A DNA stretch of 64,000 nucleotides from Bacteroidales bacterium (GCA_024401995.1 JAKSJZ010000001.1:1-64000), one strand, 5' to 3'. Positions 33,474-43,039 are shown, counted from the first letter of the stretch. Notes: generated by a model not told the origin, from the sequence alone. Made by a program: numbers and translations.

Positions 33474-34780
33474 CACTTCCTTGTAATATTGGCCCCGAGC
33501 GCATTCAACCGTCCCTCTATATTCTCATAGCCGCGGTCTATCTGATCGACATTGTCTATCTCGGACACACCCTCTGCGCTCATCGCCGCAAGCAGCATCG
33601 CAATACCGGCCCTGATGTCGGGCGAACTCATCCTTCCCGCCTTCAGCGGCATCTGGTGGTCGTGTCCGATGACTACGGCCCTGTGGGGGTCGCAGAGAAT
33701 TATCTGCGCACCCATATCGATAAGCTTGTCAACGAAGAAAAGCCTGCTCTCGAACATCTTCTGATGGACGAGGACGCTTCCGCGGCACTGGGTCGCCACA
33801 ACCAGAAGTACGGACAGAAGGTCCGGCGTTAGCCCCGGCCAGGGTGCGTCGGAGATGGTCATTATCGACCCGTCGATGAAAGATTCTATCTGGTAACTGT
33901 CCTGCGCGGGCACATAAATGTCGTCGCCCCGCTGCTCCAGCTTCACGCCCAGCTTGCGGAATGCATCCGGGATGATGCCAAGATTCTCGTAGGAGACATC
34001 GCGTATCGTCAGTTCGCTCCTTGTGATGGCGGCCATCCCTATGAACGAGCCGACCTCAATCATATCCGGCAATATCCTGTGACTTGCCGTCTTGAGCCTC
34101 TTCACCCCGCTCACCCTTATCATATTGGAGCCCACTCCGTCCAATAGGGCTCCCATCTCCTTGAGAAGACGGCAGAGCTGCTGGACGTAAGGTTCGCAGG
34201 CGGCGTTGTAAATGGTTGTCGTGCCCTTCGCGAGGCTCGACGCCATCACGATGTTGGCGGTTCCCGTCACGGACGCCTCGTCCAGAAGCATATACGTCCC
34301 CTTCAGACCGTCCGGCGCCGTCAAAAGATAAGCCTTCTTGGCCGGCACATACTCACAGGTGGCTCCCAGTTTGATGAAGCCGTCGATATGCGTGTCAACC
34401 CTCCGGCGGCCTATCCTGTCGCCACCCGGCTTCGGGAAATACGCTCTCCCGAAACGGGCCAGAAGCGGTCCGGCAATCATGACGGACCCCCTCAGCCGCG
34501 AACATATCTCCACAAACTCATCACTTTCGACGAAGGCGGTGTCAACCTCATCGGCACGGAAAGTGTAAACGCCCGGATTCTCCCGCAGGACCTTCACCCC
34601 CATCCTTTCAAGAAGCGAGATGAGATTCTTCACGTCAAGTATCTCCGGAATGTTGGAAATTCTGACAGGCTCGGCCGTGAGCAACACGGCGGAAATGACT
34701 TCAAGGGCCTCGTTCTTCGCGCCCTGCGGTGTGATGCTGCCGCTCAAGCGGCGGCCGCCTTCTATGACGAATGTACTCAT
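33473..34780 (-). CDS. murA: UDP-N-acetylglucosamine 1-carboxyvinyltransferase, fosfomycin-insensitive type
   Basis: MurA transfers enolpyruvate to UDP-GlcNAc, the first committed step of peptidoglycan synthesis. The 435-residue protein reads GRRLSGSITPQGAKNEALEV (Lys22-type residue and Asn in the KN pair) and LLARFGRAYFPKPGGDRIGR. In the catalytic loop the usual Cys115 is Asp (D121, GGDRIG), as in other Bacteroidota, chlamydiae and mycobacteria; this change is known to block fosfomycin. The start overlaps murB in ATGA, the stop overlaps dapF in TGATG. Confidence 0.95.
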   Translation of the reverse strand: MSTFVIEGGRRLSGSITPQGAKNEALEVISAVLLTAEPVRISNIPEILDVKNLISLLERMGVKVLRENPGVYTFRADEVDTAFVESDEFVEICSRLRGSVMIAGPLLARFGRAYFPKPGGDRIGRRRVDTHIDGFIKLGATCEYVPAKKAYLLTAPDGLKGTYMLLDEASVTGTANIVMASSLAKGTTTIYNAACEPYVQQLCRLLKEMGALLDGVGSNMIRVSGVKRLKTASHRILPDMIEVGSFIGMAAITRSELTIRDVSYENLGIIPDAFRKLGVKLEQRGDDIYVPAQDSYQIESFIDGSIMTISDAPWPGLTPDLLSVLLVVATQCRGSVLVHQKMFESRLFFVDKLIDMGAQIILCDPHRAVVIGHDHQMPLKAGRMSSPDIRAGIAMLLAAMSAEGVSEIDNVDQIDRGYENIEGRLNALGANITRK

Positions 34781-35775
34781 AATCCTATATGTTCCACCTC
34801 GGGGTGGAGTTCGACGCCGAATCTTGAACGCACCGCCTCCACAATCATCTTCTCAAGCGCCAGCACGTCGGAGGGCGTCGCGTCCCCGCTTGCGTTGACA
34901 ATCACCAGCGGCTGCTTCGCGTACACGGCCGCACCCCCGACACTGCGCCCCTTCATCCCGCTGTTCTCTATGAGCCAGGCCGCCGGTACTTTCACGTCCC
35001 CTCCGGAAGTGGCATAATGCGGAACGTTGGGGAACTCTCCGGCTATCCGGGAATAGACTTCCGGCGGGACCATCGGGTTCTTGAAGAAAGACCCCGCGCT
35101 CCCCAACTCTTCGGGATCCGGAAGTTTGGACCGGCGGATACGGATGACCTCATTCCGGACATCCTGCGGGCACTTCGGAACAAGTCCGGACAGGCCCCTG
35201 TACTCCAGCCGCGGCTTCGGGCTGCGGTTCAGGCGGAAAAGAACCCCCGTTATCACATAACGGCCGGCAGTCTTCTTGAAAAGGGATTCGCGATAACCGT
35301 ACCCGCACTCCCCCGCCTTGAACTTCACCATCCTGCGGGCAACCGTGTCATAACAGGTAACCCCGTCTATGACGTCGGCGGCCTCAACCCCGTAAGCTCC
35401 TATGTTCTGGACGGCGGCAGCCCCGACGTCTCCAGGTATCAGCGACAGGTTCTCCACTCCCCAGAGATTGTCCGCACAGGCTTTCGCCACAAAATCATCG
35501 AACTTCACGCCGGCACCGACCATAACGGGGACGCTGTCCAGCCCCATATCGACATATTTTATGTACCTGATTGCGGAATGCAGCACCGTGCCGGGAAAAT
35601 CACCGGCAAAAAGCAGGTTGCTGCCGGCGCCCACGCTGATGACGGGCCGGGGGAGCGAATCCCAGTCAATGGACTCCAGCTCCCCGACGGTCTCGTACTC
35701 GACAAACAGGGCGCATTTCACCTTCATCCGGAAGGTGTTCCTGCCGCTCAGGTCATAATTTTCAATCCTTACCAT
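34777..35775 (-). CDS. murB: UDP-N-acetylenolpyruvoylglucosamine reductase
   Basis: MurB reduces the MurA product with NADPH and FAD to UDP-MurNAc. The 332-residue protein shows SVGAGSNLLF (FAD), PGDVGAAAVQNIGAYGVE, YGYRESLFK, the catalytic Ser in GSAGSFFKNP, and a final Glu in HPEVEHIG. It is the type I form with full C-terminal domain. ATG at 35775 shares a base with the TAA of the CBM9-like gene (TAATG), and the stop overlaps murA in ATGA. Confidence 0.95.
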   Translation of the reverse strand: MVRIENYDLSGRNTFRMKVKCALFVEYETVGELESIDWDSLPRPVISVGAGSNLLFAGDFPGTVLHSAIRYIKYVDMGLDSVPVMVGAGVKFDDFVAKACADNLWGVENLSLIPGDVGAAAVQNIGAYGVEAADVIDGVTCYDTVARRMVKFKAGECGYGYRESLFKKTAGRYVITGVLFRLNRSPKPRLEYRGLSGLVPKCPQDVRNEVIRIRRSKLPDPEELGSAGSFFKNPMVPPEVYSRIAGEFPNVPHYATSGGDVKVPAAWLIENSGMKGRSVGGAAVYAKQPLVIVNASGDATPSDVLALEKMIVEAVRSRFGVELHPEVEHIGL

Positions 35776-36371
35776 TATTCAAAATCGACGGGAAGGAAGA
35801 ATTCCGGACGGTGATAGTCGGGACTCGGGGTACGGACCGGCGCCCAGGTCACGAAATGCGGGACCTTCAGTCCGTCTCCGCACTTGAAGAAATTCATTCT
35901 CATCCTCCGCCCGCTGAAATCCTTCACTCCGGAATTGAAGAGCGCGGAGGCGGGTATGGCTATATCCAACGACCACTCCTCCACATATTTTTCGTCAAAG
36001 GGCTCCTTCCCGGCCGTGGTCTCTATCCTGACACTTTCCAACACTTCCCGCGGAGCGTCTTCGGGGTCGTTGCGCCCGGTCCGGCAGGCCATCGCCATCA
36101 TACCGATGGGGTTGAACTCAAAGTTGTAATAATGCGGATCCGCCGGGTCCGGCTGGATGAAGCATTCCACGCAGGAATCCTCATAAACGGGGCCCCCGAG
36201 GACGGTCTGCAAAGCCCTTGTCCCCTGTTCCCGAACATTATACCCAATATGAAAAGTATCCCCTTCGTGCCAGACCCTGAACTGCACCCGGGGCTTGTAG
36301 GGGAAGCTTTCCTTCCAGTTGACGTTTTCCAGACAGAACCAGTCTGACGGGATTCCTTTTCTTATCAGCAT
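35775..36371 (-). CDS. Carbohydrate-binding family 9-like protein
   Basis: A 198-residue protein of beta-sandwich type resembling CBM9-like modules: FRVWHEGDTFHIGYNVRE, VYEDSCVECFIQPDPADPHY, YNFEFNPIGMMAMA, EEWSLDIAIPASALF and RMNFFKCGDGLKVPHFVTWA, ending WAPVRTPSPDYHRPEFF. No signal peptide is visible (MLIRKGIPSDWFCLE), so it may be cytoplasmic. It is the first gene of the murB-murA-dapF-ddh operon and is coupled to murB by TAATG. The binding target is unknown; a sugar-nucleotide or wall-fragment role is only a guess from context. Confidence 0.75.
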   Translation of the reverse strand: MLIRKGIPSDWFCLENVNWKESFPYKPRVQFRVWHEGDTFHIGYNVREQGTRALQTVLGGPVYEDSCVECFIQPDPADPHYYNFEFNPIGMMAMACRTGRNDPEDAPREVLESVRIETTAGKEPFDEKYVEEWSLDIAIPASALFNSGVKDFSGRRMRMNFFKCGDGLKVPHFVTWAPVRTPSPDYHRPEFFLPVDFE

Positions 36372-36392
36372 ATTTCTTCTTTACGACTCTGG

Positions 36393-36400
36393 CAAATTTA
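36393..36400 (-). promoter_or_regulatory. -7 box for the CBM9-murB-murA-dapF-ddh operon
   Basis: The reverse strand reads TAAATTTG, a full TAnnTTTG match, 21 bases before the ATG at 36371. No good TTG 19-21 bases upstream. Confidence 0.5.
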
Positions 36401-36429
36401 ATGAATATTTATCGTATTTTTACAGCCAT

Positions 36430-37434
36430 ATGAGAACTGCCATTTACGGCGCCGGTTCCCTCGGGACAATTCTCGGCGCATTCATCACCAAAAACGGAGG
36501 CCGGATTGACCTCTTCAACCGCAACGTCAACCACGTGAACGCCCTCAGGGAAAAAGGCGCGACGGTCACGGGCACGCTTTCGTTCAACCAGAAGGTGAAC
36601 GTCTTCACCCCCGATCAGATGGACGGCGTCTATGACATCATCTTCCTGATGACCAAGCAGCTTCAGAACCAGGAGGTGGTCACTTTCCTGAAAGACCATC
36701 TTGCCGCAGACGGGGTGATAGTCACCCTGCAGAACGGGCTTCCGGAGCCGGGCATCAGCGAAATAGTAGGAGAGAACCGAGTATTGGGATGCACTGTGGC
36801 CTGGGGCGCCACGATGAAGGAGCCCGGAGTCTGCGAACTGACCAGCGCACCCGACAGCCTGACTTTCTCACTCGGGAGCATCTCCCCCTCTCCCAGCCCG
36901 AGAATCACCGACGTAAAGGCGTTGCTCGAGATGATGGGCCCGGTGGAAATCGACACCAACTTCATCGGTACCCGGTGGAGCAAACTTCTCATCAACGCGG
37001 CGTTTTCGGGAATGAGCGCCGTCCTGGGGTGTACCTTCGGGGAGGCCGCGAAGGACAGGGGGTCGCGCAAGGTGGTACAGGCTCTCATAAAGGAGTGTAT
37101 CGACGTCTGCGCCGCCGGCGGTATCCGCATAGAACCCATCCAGGGCAAGGACGTTGCAAAGTTGCTTGACTACAGGACCGGATTCAAGAAAGCCGTCTCG
37201 TTCTTCATCATTCCCATCGCAATCCGCAAGCACGCGCTGCTCAAGGCAAGTATGCTGCAGGACCTGGAGAAAGGCAAGAAGACCGAGGTGGATTCCATCA
37301 ACGGCTCCGTCTGCGACTTCGGCCGCAAAATCGGATTCCCCACGCCGATGAACGACAAGGTGGTGGAAATCATACACAAAATAGAGGACGGAGTTCTCAC
37401 CCCGTCCTTCAAAAATCTGGAACTGTTCGGCTGA
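36430..37434 (+). CDS. Ketopantoate-reductase-family oxidoreductase (ApbA/PanE type)
   Basis: The family reduces a 2-oxoacid, classically 2-dehydropantoate, with NADPH. From ATG 36430 the 334-residue product begins MRTAIYGAGSLGTILGAFIT (GAGSLG loop), then LFNRNVNHVNALREKGATV, TKQLQNQEVV (Lys), LQNGLPEP and a C-terminal helical domain with TRWSKLLINAAFSGMSAVLG (Lys-Asn pair). The substrate is not fixed by sequence, and no pantothenate genes are nearby. The gene converges on aconitase X genes, 3 bases apart, suggesting a 2-oxoacid/2-hydroxyacid role. An in-frame extension to 36319 runs through the promoter and is rejected. A degenerate box TATTTTTA (36415-36422) lies 7 bases before the ATG. Confidence 0.85.
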   Translation: MRTAIYGAGSLGTILGAFITKNGGRIDLFNRNVNHVNALREKGATVTGTLSFNQKVNVFTPDQMDGVYDIIFLMTKQLQNQEVVTFLKDHLAADGVIVTLQNGLPEPGISEIVGENRVLGCTVAWGATMKEPGVCELTSAPDSLTFSLGSISPSPSPRITDVKALLEMMGPVEIDTNFIGTRWSKLLINAAFSGMSAVLGCTFGEAAKDRGSRKVVQALIKECIDVCAAGGIRIEPIQGKDVAKLLDYRTGFKKAVSFFIIPIAIRKHALLKASMLQDLEKGKKTEVDSINGSVCDFGRKIGFPTPMNDKVVEIIHKIEDGVLTPSFKNLELFG

Positions 37435-37437
37435 CGG

Positions 37438-37878
37438 CTACAATATCCTTACGGTTCCGTCCTCCGTCACCTCTATGGTGTCGCCGGTCCTTACCGTATC
37501 CAGGAACTCCTTTCCCAACTGGTCAATCGCTATCAGATTGCTGTGTTCCCAGACGACTGACAGAATCACACCGGCCCCGGCAAGGGAGTCTATATGCTCC
37601 GAAAACAACAGGCAGGCAGGATTGATTCCCATCGAGCAAATCACCTGCAGAACCATCCCTCCTGTCGTGGAGCCTATGGTCTGCGGAAGACAGAGCGCCT
37701 TGCCCGTGAGGTTCTTCTGAAAGATGTCAGTGTTGTTCTGGTCTGCCGCCGTCACCTTGTCGGCGTGAGCAAGAGCGGATTTCTGGAAAGTTGCAAGAGT
37801 GTTGACTCCCTGATGTGAAACAACGGCCTCCCCCCTGTAATATCCGCCGTTTATGACGCGTCCTTTGAATTCTTTCAT
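37438..37878 (-). CDS. Aconitase X swivel domain (small subunit)
   Basis: A 146-residue protein with the aconitase-like swivel fold of DUF126: MKEFKGRVINGGYYRGEAVV, then a GKALCLPQTIGSTTGGMVLQ segment (Ser/Gly loop) and PACLLFSEHIDSLAGAGVIL, GDTIEVTEDGTVRIL. In two-subunit aconitase X enzymes it pairs with the DUF521 large subunit encoded 3 bases upstream (37882-39159). Known activities of such pairs are dehydration of phosphomevalonate in archaea and of cis-3-hydroxy-L-proline in bacteria; the substrate here is unknown. Confidence 0.85.
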   Translation of the reverse strand: MKEFKGRVINGGYYRGEAVVSHQGVNTLATFQKSALAHADKVTAADQNNTDIFQKNLTGKALCLPQTIGSTTGGMVLQVICSMGINPACLLFSEHIDSLAGAGVILSVVWEHSNLIAIDQLGKEFLDTVRTGDTIEVTEDGTVRIL

Positions 37879-37881
37879 TGT

Positions 37882-39159
37882 TCAGTCCTCCTTTCCCGTT
37901 ATGATGTCGAGAAGCTCGTCATCCTTGTAATACCTTGCAACCGAATACGTGCGCAACTTGTTGGAACAGGTCATGATCCTCCTTGTCTTGGTAAGGGGAT
38001 TGGACGTGTACATAAGCGGACAGATTGTCGTCACCTTCGCGCCGGTCTCCATCAACTTTGCATACTTCTCCGTCTTGGCAAACGCCGCCCTCACGGGCGG
38101 AGCGGTGCACAGCACGGTGCGGCAGGCGACCTTTTTCCTCCCCTTCGACTTCAGCGCCGAAACAATCCTGTCGGCCCAGTCTTCCAACTGTACCCTGGAA
38201 AGGTGGGGGCAACCGATGAACGCGAGGGTTCCCTCCCGGTCCGGATTCTTCCACATCACCGGATATGATCTGTACACCCTCTCAAGTTCGGCGTCATCAA
38301 TTACATATTCCTTATAACCTTTCGCAAGGAGTGCCTCTCCCTGTTCCTTCGCCTCGGGAGTCACCCCGTCGATATGATACAGGCCGACTGCGCCGTTGGA
38401 CGCCGTCGCGGCTCCGAAATCCTTCAGATATGCCTTGCACTCGTCCGTGAGCTCGGTCCCTATCCACTTGTCAAGCCCTACAACATACGGGACATCCTCC
38501 ATAACCCTGATCCCGATGGCGGAACCGAGAATCTGGGGAATCGGCTTCGCGGTCGTTTTGACCGTGACCTTCCATTTCGCCTTCCTGCCTTCGTCCGTAA
38601 GGAGCCCGAACTTCGGAACAAACCCAACAATCGAACCGAAGATGTCTATCATTCCCGAATTGCGGTTGCAACGGGCGCCAAGTACCGAATTGGCATAATT
38701 GACCGCGCTGGACTCCGCCCAGGACAGAACGTCTCCCTTGCCGGGGATGTTGCCCATCTCGTCGAAATAGCAGGCACAGCTGAACGCGTCGTCGCGAACA
38801 AGCCCCAGTTGTTTCAACTGTTTCTCGTATTTCCCCTGTGCCCCGTACAGAACGGTGGAGAACAATATCCGGTCAAGAAGGTTGCACTTGACGTTCTCGA
38901 AATCGCCGGGCCGGGGATCCATCGTGAACCCCTCCTCCACCTTGAGCCCCGCGCCAATCAGTTCGTCCATTATCCGATAAACCGGCTTGAGAAGAGAGAG
39001 GCCGAAGGACGTTACGAGATGGCCCTGACCGTGGGTCACCTTTACGAGTTCATCCGCCTCGAACATATCGCCATACCTGACGATTGTCTCCATAACCTTG
39101 GCCTTTACCTCTCCCTGTCTGCCCTCGAGAATATCTTTCTGCTCTTGAGTGAGCTTCAT
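37882..39159 (-). CDS. Aconitase X catalytic domain (large subunit)
   Basis: A 425-residue DUF521 protein, the catalytic part of aconitase X, an Fe-S hydro-lyase. ATG at 39159 gives MKLTQEQKDILEGRQGEVKA; a GTG six codons earlier is less likely. Seen motifs: THGQGHLVTS, EGFTMDPRPGDF, GARCNRNSGMIDIFGSIVGF, and three cysteines in GCPHLSRVQL, TTICPLMYT and MTCSNK that fit cluster ligands of the family. Upstream by 30 bases is an enoate-reductase-like flavoenzyme; together they could remove water and then reduce the double bond. Substrate unknown. Confidence 0.88.
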   Translation of the reverse strand: MKLTQEQKDILEGRQGEVKAKVMETIVRYGDMFEADELVKVTHGQGHLVTSFGLSLLKPVYRIMDELIGAGLKVEEGFTMDPRPGDFENVKCNLLDRILFSTVLYGAQGKYEKQLKQLGLVRDDAFSCACYFDEMGNIPGKGDVLSWAESSAVNYANSVLGARCNRNSGMIDIFGSIVGFVPKFGLLTDEGRKAKWKVTVKTTAKPIPQILGSAIGIRVMEDVPYVVGLDKWIGTELTDECKAYLKDFGAATASNGAVGLYHIDGVTPEAKEQGEALLAKGYKEYVIDDAELERVYRSYPVMWKNPDREGTLAFIGCPHLSRVQLEDWADRIVSALKSKGRKKVACRTVLCTAPPVRAAFAKTEKYAKLMETGAKVTTICPLMYTSNPLTKTRRIMTCSNKLRTYSVARYYKDDELLDIITGKED

Positions 39160-39189
39160 TTTGTATTTGTATGCCACGGCTCGGGTCTC

Positions 39190-41244
39190 CTATACTTTCA
39201 TAGCCACGTCCCAGGCACGCCAGATGGCCGTGCGAAGATTACCCACGTGGTCGCAATCTCCCACCAACTTCACTTTCCTGCCGGCTTCAAACAGCGGCTG
39301 GGGCCTGTATCCCATCGAAGTGATGACGCTGTCTCCCTTTATTCCGAATTCCTTTCCGTCCTTGTCTATCACAATGACGCCGTCATCGGTAAATTCCTTG
39401 AGACGGGTGTCAAGATGGACTTCAACCTTGTTGAGCTCGAAGAAATCGCGAAGATATGAACTGTTGGCAAGGCACACTCCCTTGACTGCGATAAGGTCGT
39501 TTTTCATCTCCACGATGACCGGCGTCTTGCCGTGACGGTAAAGATCATAGGCGATTTCGCAACCGGAAAGGCCGCCGCCGATGATTATGACCTTCTTCCC
39601 GACCTTCGCGCCGCCCAGATACTGGCAGGCTTCGATGGACTTCTCAATGCCCTTGATGCGCGGGCGGTTGGCCTTTGCACCGGTAGCAACCACTATCTCG
39701 TCGAACTCCCCGAGCTCCTCTGCGGACTTGACCTCTGTATTGAAGCGTATCTCTATCCCGTGATCCTTCATCTCCTTCGCATACCACTTGATGAGCTCCT
39801 TGTCCTTCTCCTTGAAATCGGGGGCCGCGGCGTAATTGAACACGCCTCCGATCCTGTCCGACTTCTCGAAAATCACGGGCTTGTGGCCTCTCAGGGCCAG
39901 AACCCTTGCAGTCTCCATCCCTCCGATACCGGCACCTATAACGGCCACGCGCTTCGGGCGCCTTGTCGGCTTTATCCTGTATTTGCAGGACTGCATCGTG
40001 GTCGGGTTGACGGCGCACCGGGCCATCCCCATATTGTCGGAGAGGCTCTGGTCGTTGCCCACGCCCTTGTAGGAAGCCATATTGAAGCAGGCGTTGTGGC
40101 AGCAGATGCAGGGCCGGATGGAAGCAAGGTCGTCATTCATCAACTTGGTGACCCATTCGGGATCGGCCAGGAACTGACGGGCGGCGCCCATCGCATCGAT
40201 CTTCCCTCCGGCGACAGCCTCGGCGGCCGCCTCGGGGGTCATCCTTCCGGCGCAGACGACGGGGATGTCCACAAATTTCCTGATATGGGCCACGTCGTCC
40301 AAGTTGCAGTTCTGCGGCATATACATAGGCGGATGAGCCCAGTACCAGGCATCATAGGTCCCGTTGTCGCAGTTGAGCATATCGTATCCTGCATCCTGCA
40401 GATACTTCGCAGCCCTCTCGCTCTCTTCCATATCGCGGCCCACCTCGACATAGTCTTCGCCCGGCATTGCACCCTTGCCGAAGTCCTTCGTCTTGGAGAC
40501 GACCGAATAGCGGAGCGACACGGGGAAGTCCGCGCCACAAACCTTCTTGATTGCCTTCACAATCTCCACGGGGAACCTGTAACGGTTCTCGAAACTTCCA
40601 CCGTATTCGTCGTCACGGAGATTGGTGTATTTCATCGTGAACTGGTCAAGCAGATAGCCCTCGTGCACGGCGTGAATCTCCACGCCGTCCACTCCGGCGT
40701 CCATACATAATTTTGCGGTTCTGGCAAATGCTTCCACCATCCGGTCTATCTCCTTCCTTGTGAGAGGCCGGGACATACAGCTCTCCTCCCAGCGGTTGGG
40801 GGTGGCCGATGCGGAGGCCGTCAGGTAGTCCATATCGAGGACCGGCTTCATCAGGAGCCCCAAAGCCTTGTTCTTGCAAGCCTTGACCATAATGTCATTG
40901 ATGGCCATACTCCTTCCGAAACCCGCGGTCAGCTGGACGAACATCTTTGCTCCCGTCTTATGGAACTCGTCCATAAACTTCTTGAGTTTCCTGAACTTGC
41001 CCTTCCCCTGATAAAGCCATTTGCCAAGGATGATATCCTTGATGGGGGCGATTCCGGGGAGAATCAGTCCTACGTTGTTCTTCGCTCGTTCGAGCAGGAA
41101 ATTGGCCGCCTCCTTGTCGAAATGGTTCGGCTCAAGCCATCCGAAGATGGACGTTCCGCCCATCGAAGTCATCACAATCCTGTTCTTGATCTCAAGATTG
41201 CCTATCTTCCACGGGGTGAACAATGGGTCATACTTTCTGTTCAT
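39190..41244 (-). CDS. Enoate-reductase-like FMN/FAD/Fe-S flavoenzyme (Old Yellow Enzyme type)
   Basis: A 684-residue protein built like 2-enoate reductase, 2,4-dienoyl-CoA reductase and BaiCD/BaiH: an FMN TIM barrel (MTSMGGTSIFGW, VEIHAVHEGYLLDQFTMKY, LRDDEYGGSFENRYRFP), an Fe-S site (C379, C382 and C386 in CICCHNAC, with C410), then FAD and NAD folds (GAGIGGMETARVL, GGGLSGCEIAYDL). The gap between the third and fourth Cys is 23 residues, about twice the usual. Such enzymes reduce activated C=C bonds under anaerobic conditions. It lies 42 bases after aspS and is followed by the aconitase X genes. Confidence 0.88.
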   Translation of the reverse strand: MNRKYDPLFTPWKIGNLEIKNRIVMTSMGGTSIFGWLEPNHFDKEAANFLLERAKNNVGLILPGIAPIKDIILGKWLYQGKGKFRKLKKFMDEFHKTGAKMFVQLTAGFGRSMAINDIMVKACKNKALGLLMKPVLDMDYLTASASATPNRWEESCMSRPLTRKEIDRMVEAFARTAKLCMDAGVDGVEIHAVHEGYLLDQFTMKYTNLRDDEYGGSFENRYRFPVEIVKAIKKVCGADFPVSLRYSVVSKTKDFGKGAMPGEDYVEVGRDMEESERAAKYLQDAGYDMLNCDNGTYDAWYWAHPPMYMPQNCNLDDVAHIRKFVDIPVVCAGRMTPEAAAEAVAGGKIDAMGAARQFLADPEWVTKLMNDDLASIRPCICCHNACFNMASYKGVGNDQSLSDNMGMARCAVNPTTMQSCKYRIKPTRRPKRVAVIGAGIGGMETARVLALRGHKPVIFEKSDRIGGVFNYAAAPDFKEKDKELIKWYAKEMKDHGIEIRFNTEVKSAEELGEFDEIVVATGAKANRPRIKGIEKSIEACQYLGGAKVGKKVIIIGGGLSGCEIAYDLYRHGKTPVIVEMKNDLIAVKGVCLANSSYLRDFFELNKVEVHLDTRLKEFTDDGVIVIDKDGKEFGIKGDSVITSMGYRPQPLFEAGRKVKLVGDCDHVGNLRTAIWRAWDVAMKV

Positions 41245-41286
41245 ATCGGTATTGTTTCAGTGTTTTGCGGTTGTGTCGAACTGCGT

Positions 41287-43020
41287 TCATCCTTCCGTGC
41301 TCCTCAGGCAGAGCTCGTCCATCTGAACCTTGTCTATCAGCGACGGGGAATCAATCATCACGTCACGCCCCTGGTTGTTCTTCGGGAACGCGATATAATC
41401 CCTGATTGTCTCCTGCCCCCCGAAGAGGGAGCAAACCCTGTCGAAACCGAAGGCCAGCCCCCCGTGAGGCGGGGCGCCATACTTGAAGGCGTTGATTATG
41501 AATCCGAACTTGTATTCGGCCTCCTCCTTCGATATGCCCAGAACTTCGAACATCCTGGACTGCATGTCGGCATTGTGGATACGGATCGAACCGCCTCCAA
41601 GTTCCGTCCCGTTGAGGACGAAGTCATACGCATTGGCACACACCTTCTCCAAATCCTCCTTCCTGTCGGAACGGAAAAGAGCCTCATGCTCCGGCTTGGG
41701 AGCCGTGAACGGATGGTGCATAGCATAAAACCGTCCGTCCTCCTCGCTCCATTCGAGCAGGGGGAAATCCACCACCCACAGCGGCGCGAACACCTTGGGA
41801 TCCCTCAAACCCAGACGGCCGCCCATCTCGACACGAAGTACGCCGAGCTGGCCCTGTGTCCTGCGGCGGGGGCCGCAGAGAACAAGAATCAGGTCTCCAG
41901 TCGACGCTCCAAGCCTCCCGGCAACTTTCGAGAGGTCTTCGGCGGAATAGAACTTGTCGATGCTGGACTTGATTCCATCGCCACCCAGCTTTATGTATAT
42001 CAATCCCTTGGCCCCGACCTGCGGACGCTTCACCCACTCCGTCAACTCGTCGAGCTGCTTGCGGGTGTACTCCGCCTGCCCCTTCACACATATCGCCCCC
42101 ACATACTCCGCGGAGTCGAACACTCCTAAGCCGCGACCTTTCACAAGATCCGTCACCTCGTGTATCTTCATATCGAAACGGATGTCGGGCTTGTCGGAAC
42201 CGTAGTTGTCCATCGCGTCATACCAGCTCATCCTGGGCAGCGGGTCGGGAATATCCACTCCGAGCGCGTTCTTGAACATCGCCCTCATCATCCCCTCGAA
42301 CATGTCAAGCACGTCTTCCTGTTCGACAAAACTCATCTCGCAGTCTATCTGGGTGAACTCCGGCTGACGGTCGGCCCGGAGGTCCTCGTCGCGGAAGCAG
42401 CGCACGATCTGGAAATACCTGTCGTATCCCGCCACCATCAACAGCTGCTTGAAGGTCTGCGGACTTTGGGGGAGGGCGTAAAACTGGCCCGGATTCATCC
42501 TGGAAGGCACCACGAAGTCGCGGGCGCCCTCCGGGGTACTCTTTATAAGATACGGGGTCTCTATTTCCATAAAGCCCTCCTTGTCAAGATATGTACGGAC
42601 CTCCTGGGAAAGACGGTGACGGAGAGCAAGAGCCCGCTGAAGCGGCGCACGCCTCAAATCCAGATATCTGTATTTTGCCCGGAGATCCTCTCCTCCGTCG
42701 GACACCTCCTCTATCGTGAACGGCGGCGTCTGCGCCCTGTTGAGCACGTTGAGCTTCGACACGCTTATCTCTATGTCGCCGGTGGCCATTTTCGGATTCT
42801 TGCTCTGACGCTCGACCACCTCGCCTTCGACCTGGATGACATACTCCCTGCCCAGACCCGGGTCTCCTTCGAAAACAAGTTGTGTTATGCCGTACCTGTC
42901 GCGCAAATCGACAAACGTCATGCTGCCAAGGCTTCTGACCTTCTGAACCCAACCGGCAAGCGTCACCTTCCGGCCTTTGTCGGAGAGCCTCAGCTCCCCG
43001 CACGTTTTTGTCCTGTACAT
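41287..43020 (-). CDS. aspS: Aspartyl-tRNA synthetase
   Basis: AspS charges tRNA-Asp. From ATG 43020 the 577-residue class II synthetase begins [20 protein letters not shown], with an OB-fold anticodon domain, motif 2 ([20 protein letters not shown]), a bacterial GAD insertion domain and motif 3 ([20 protein letters not shown]). Length fits the bacterial type. A ten-residue upstream extension is rejected because it covers the leader. The gene follows rsmA by 69 bases, with a promoter box in between. Confidence 0.96.
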   Translation of the reverse strand: MYRTKTCGELRLSDKGRKVTLAGWVQKVRSLGSMTFVDLRDRYGITQLVFEGDPGLGREYVIQVEGEVVERQSKNPKMATGDIEISVSKLNVLNRAQTPPFTIEEVSDGGEDLRAKYRYLDLRRAPLQRALALRHRLSQEVRTYLDKEGFMEIETPYLIKSTPEGARDFVVPSRMNPGQFYALPQSPQTFKQLLMVAGYDRYFQIVRCFRDEDLRADRQPEFTQIDCEMSFVEQEDVLDMFEGMMRAMFKNALGVDIPDPLPRMSWYDAMDNYGSDKPDIRFDMKIHEVTDLVKGRGLGVFDSAEYVGAICVKGQAEYTRKQLDELTEWVKRPQVGAKGLIYIKLGGDGIKSSIDKFYSAEDLSKVAGRLGASTGDLILVLCGPRRRTQGQLGVLRVEMGGRLGLRDPKVFAPLWVVDFPLLEWSEEDGRFYAMHHPFTAPKPEHEALFRSDRKEDLEKVCANAYDFVLNGTELGGGSIRIHNADMQSRMFEVLGISKEEAEYKFGFIINAFKYGAPPHGGLAFGFDRVCSLFGGQETIRDYIAFPKNNQGRDVMIDSPSLIDKVQMDELCLRSTEG

Positions 43021-43039
43021 ATCTGTTATGTTTCCTTTT

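Noticed and set aside
36430..37434. Pantothenate gene panE
   Set aside because: Only the family fits; no panB, panC or coaX nearby, and the neighbours suggest another 2-oxoacid, so no symbol was given.
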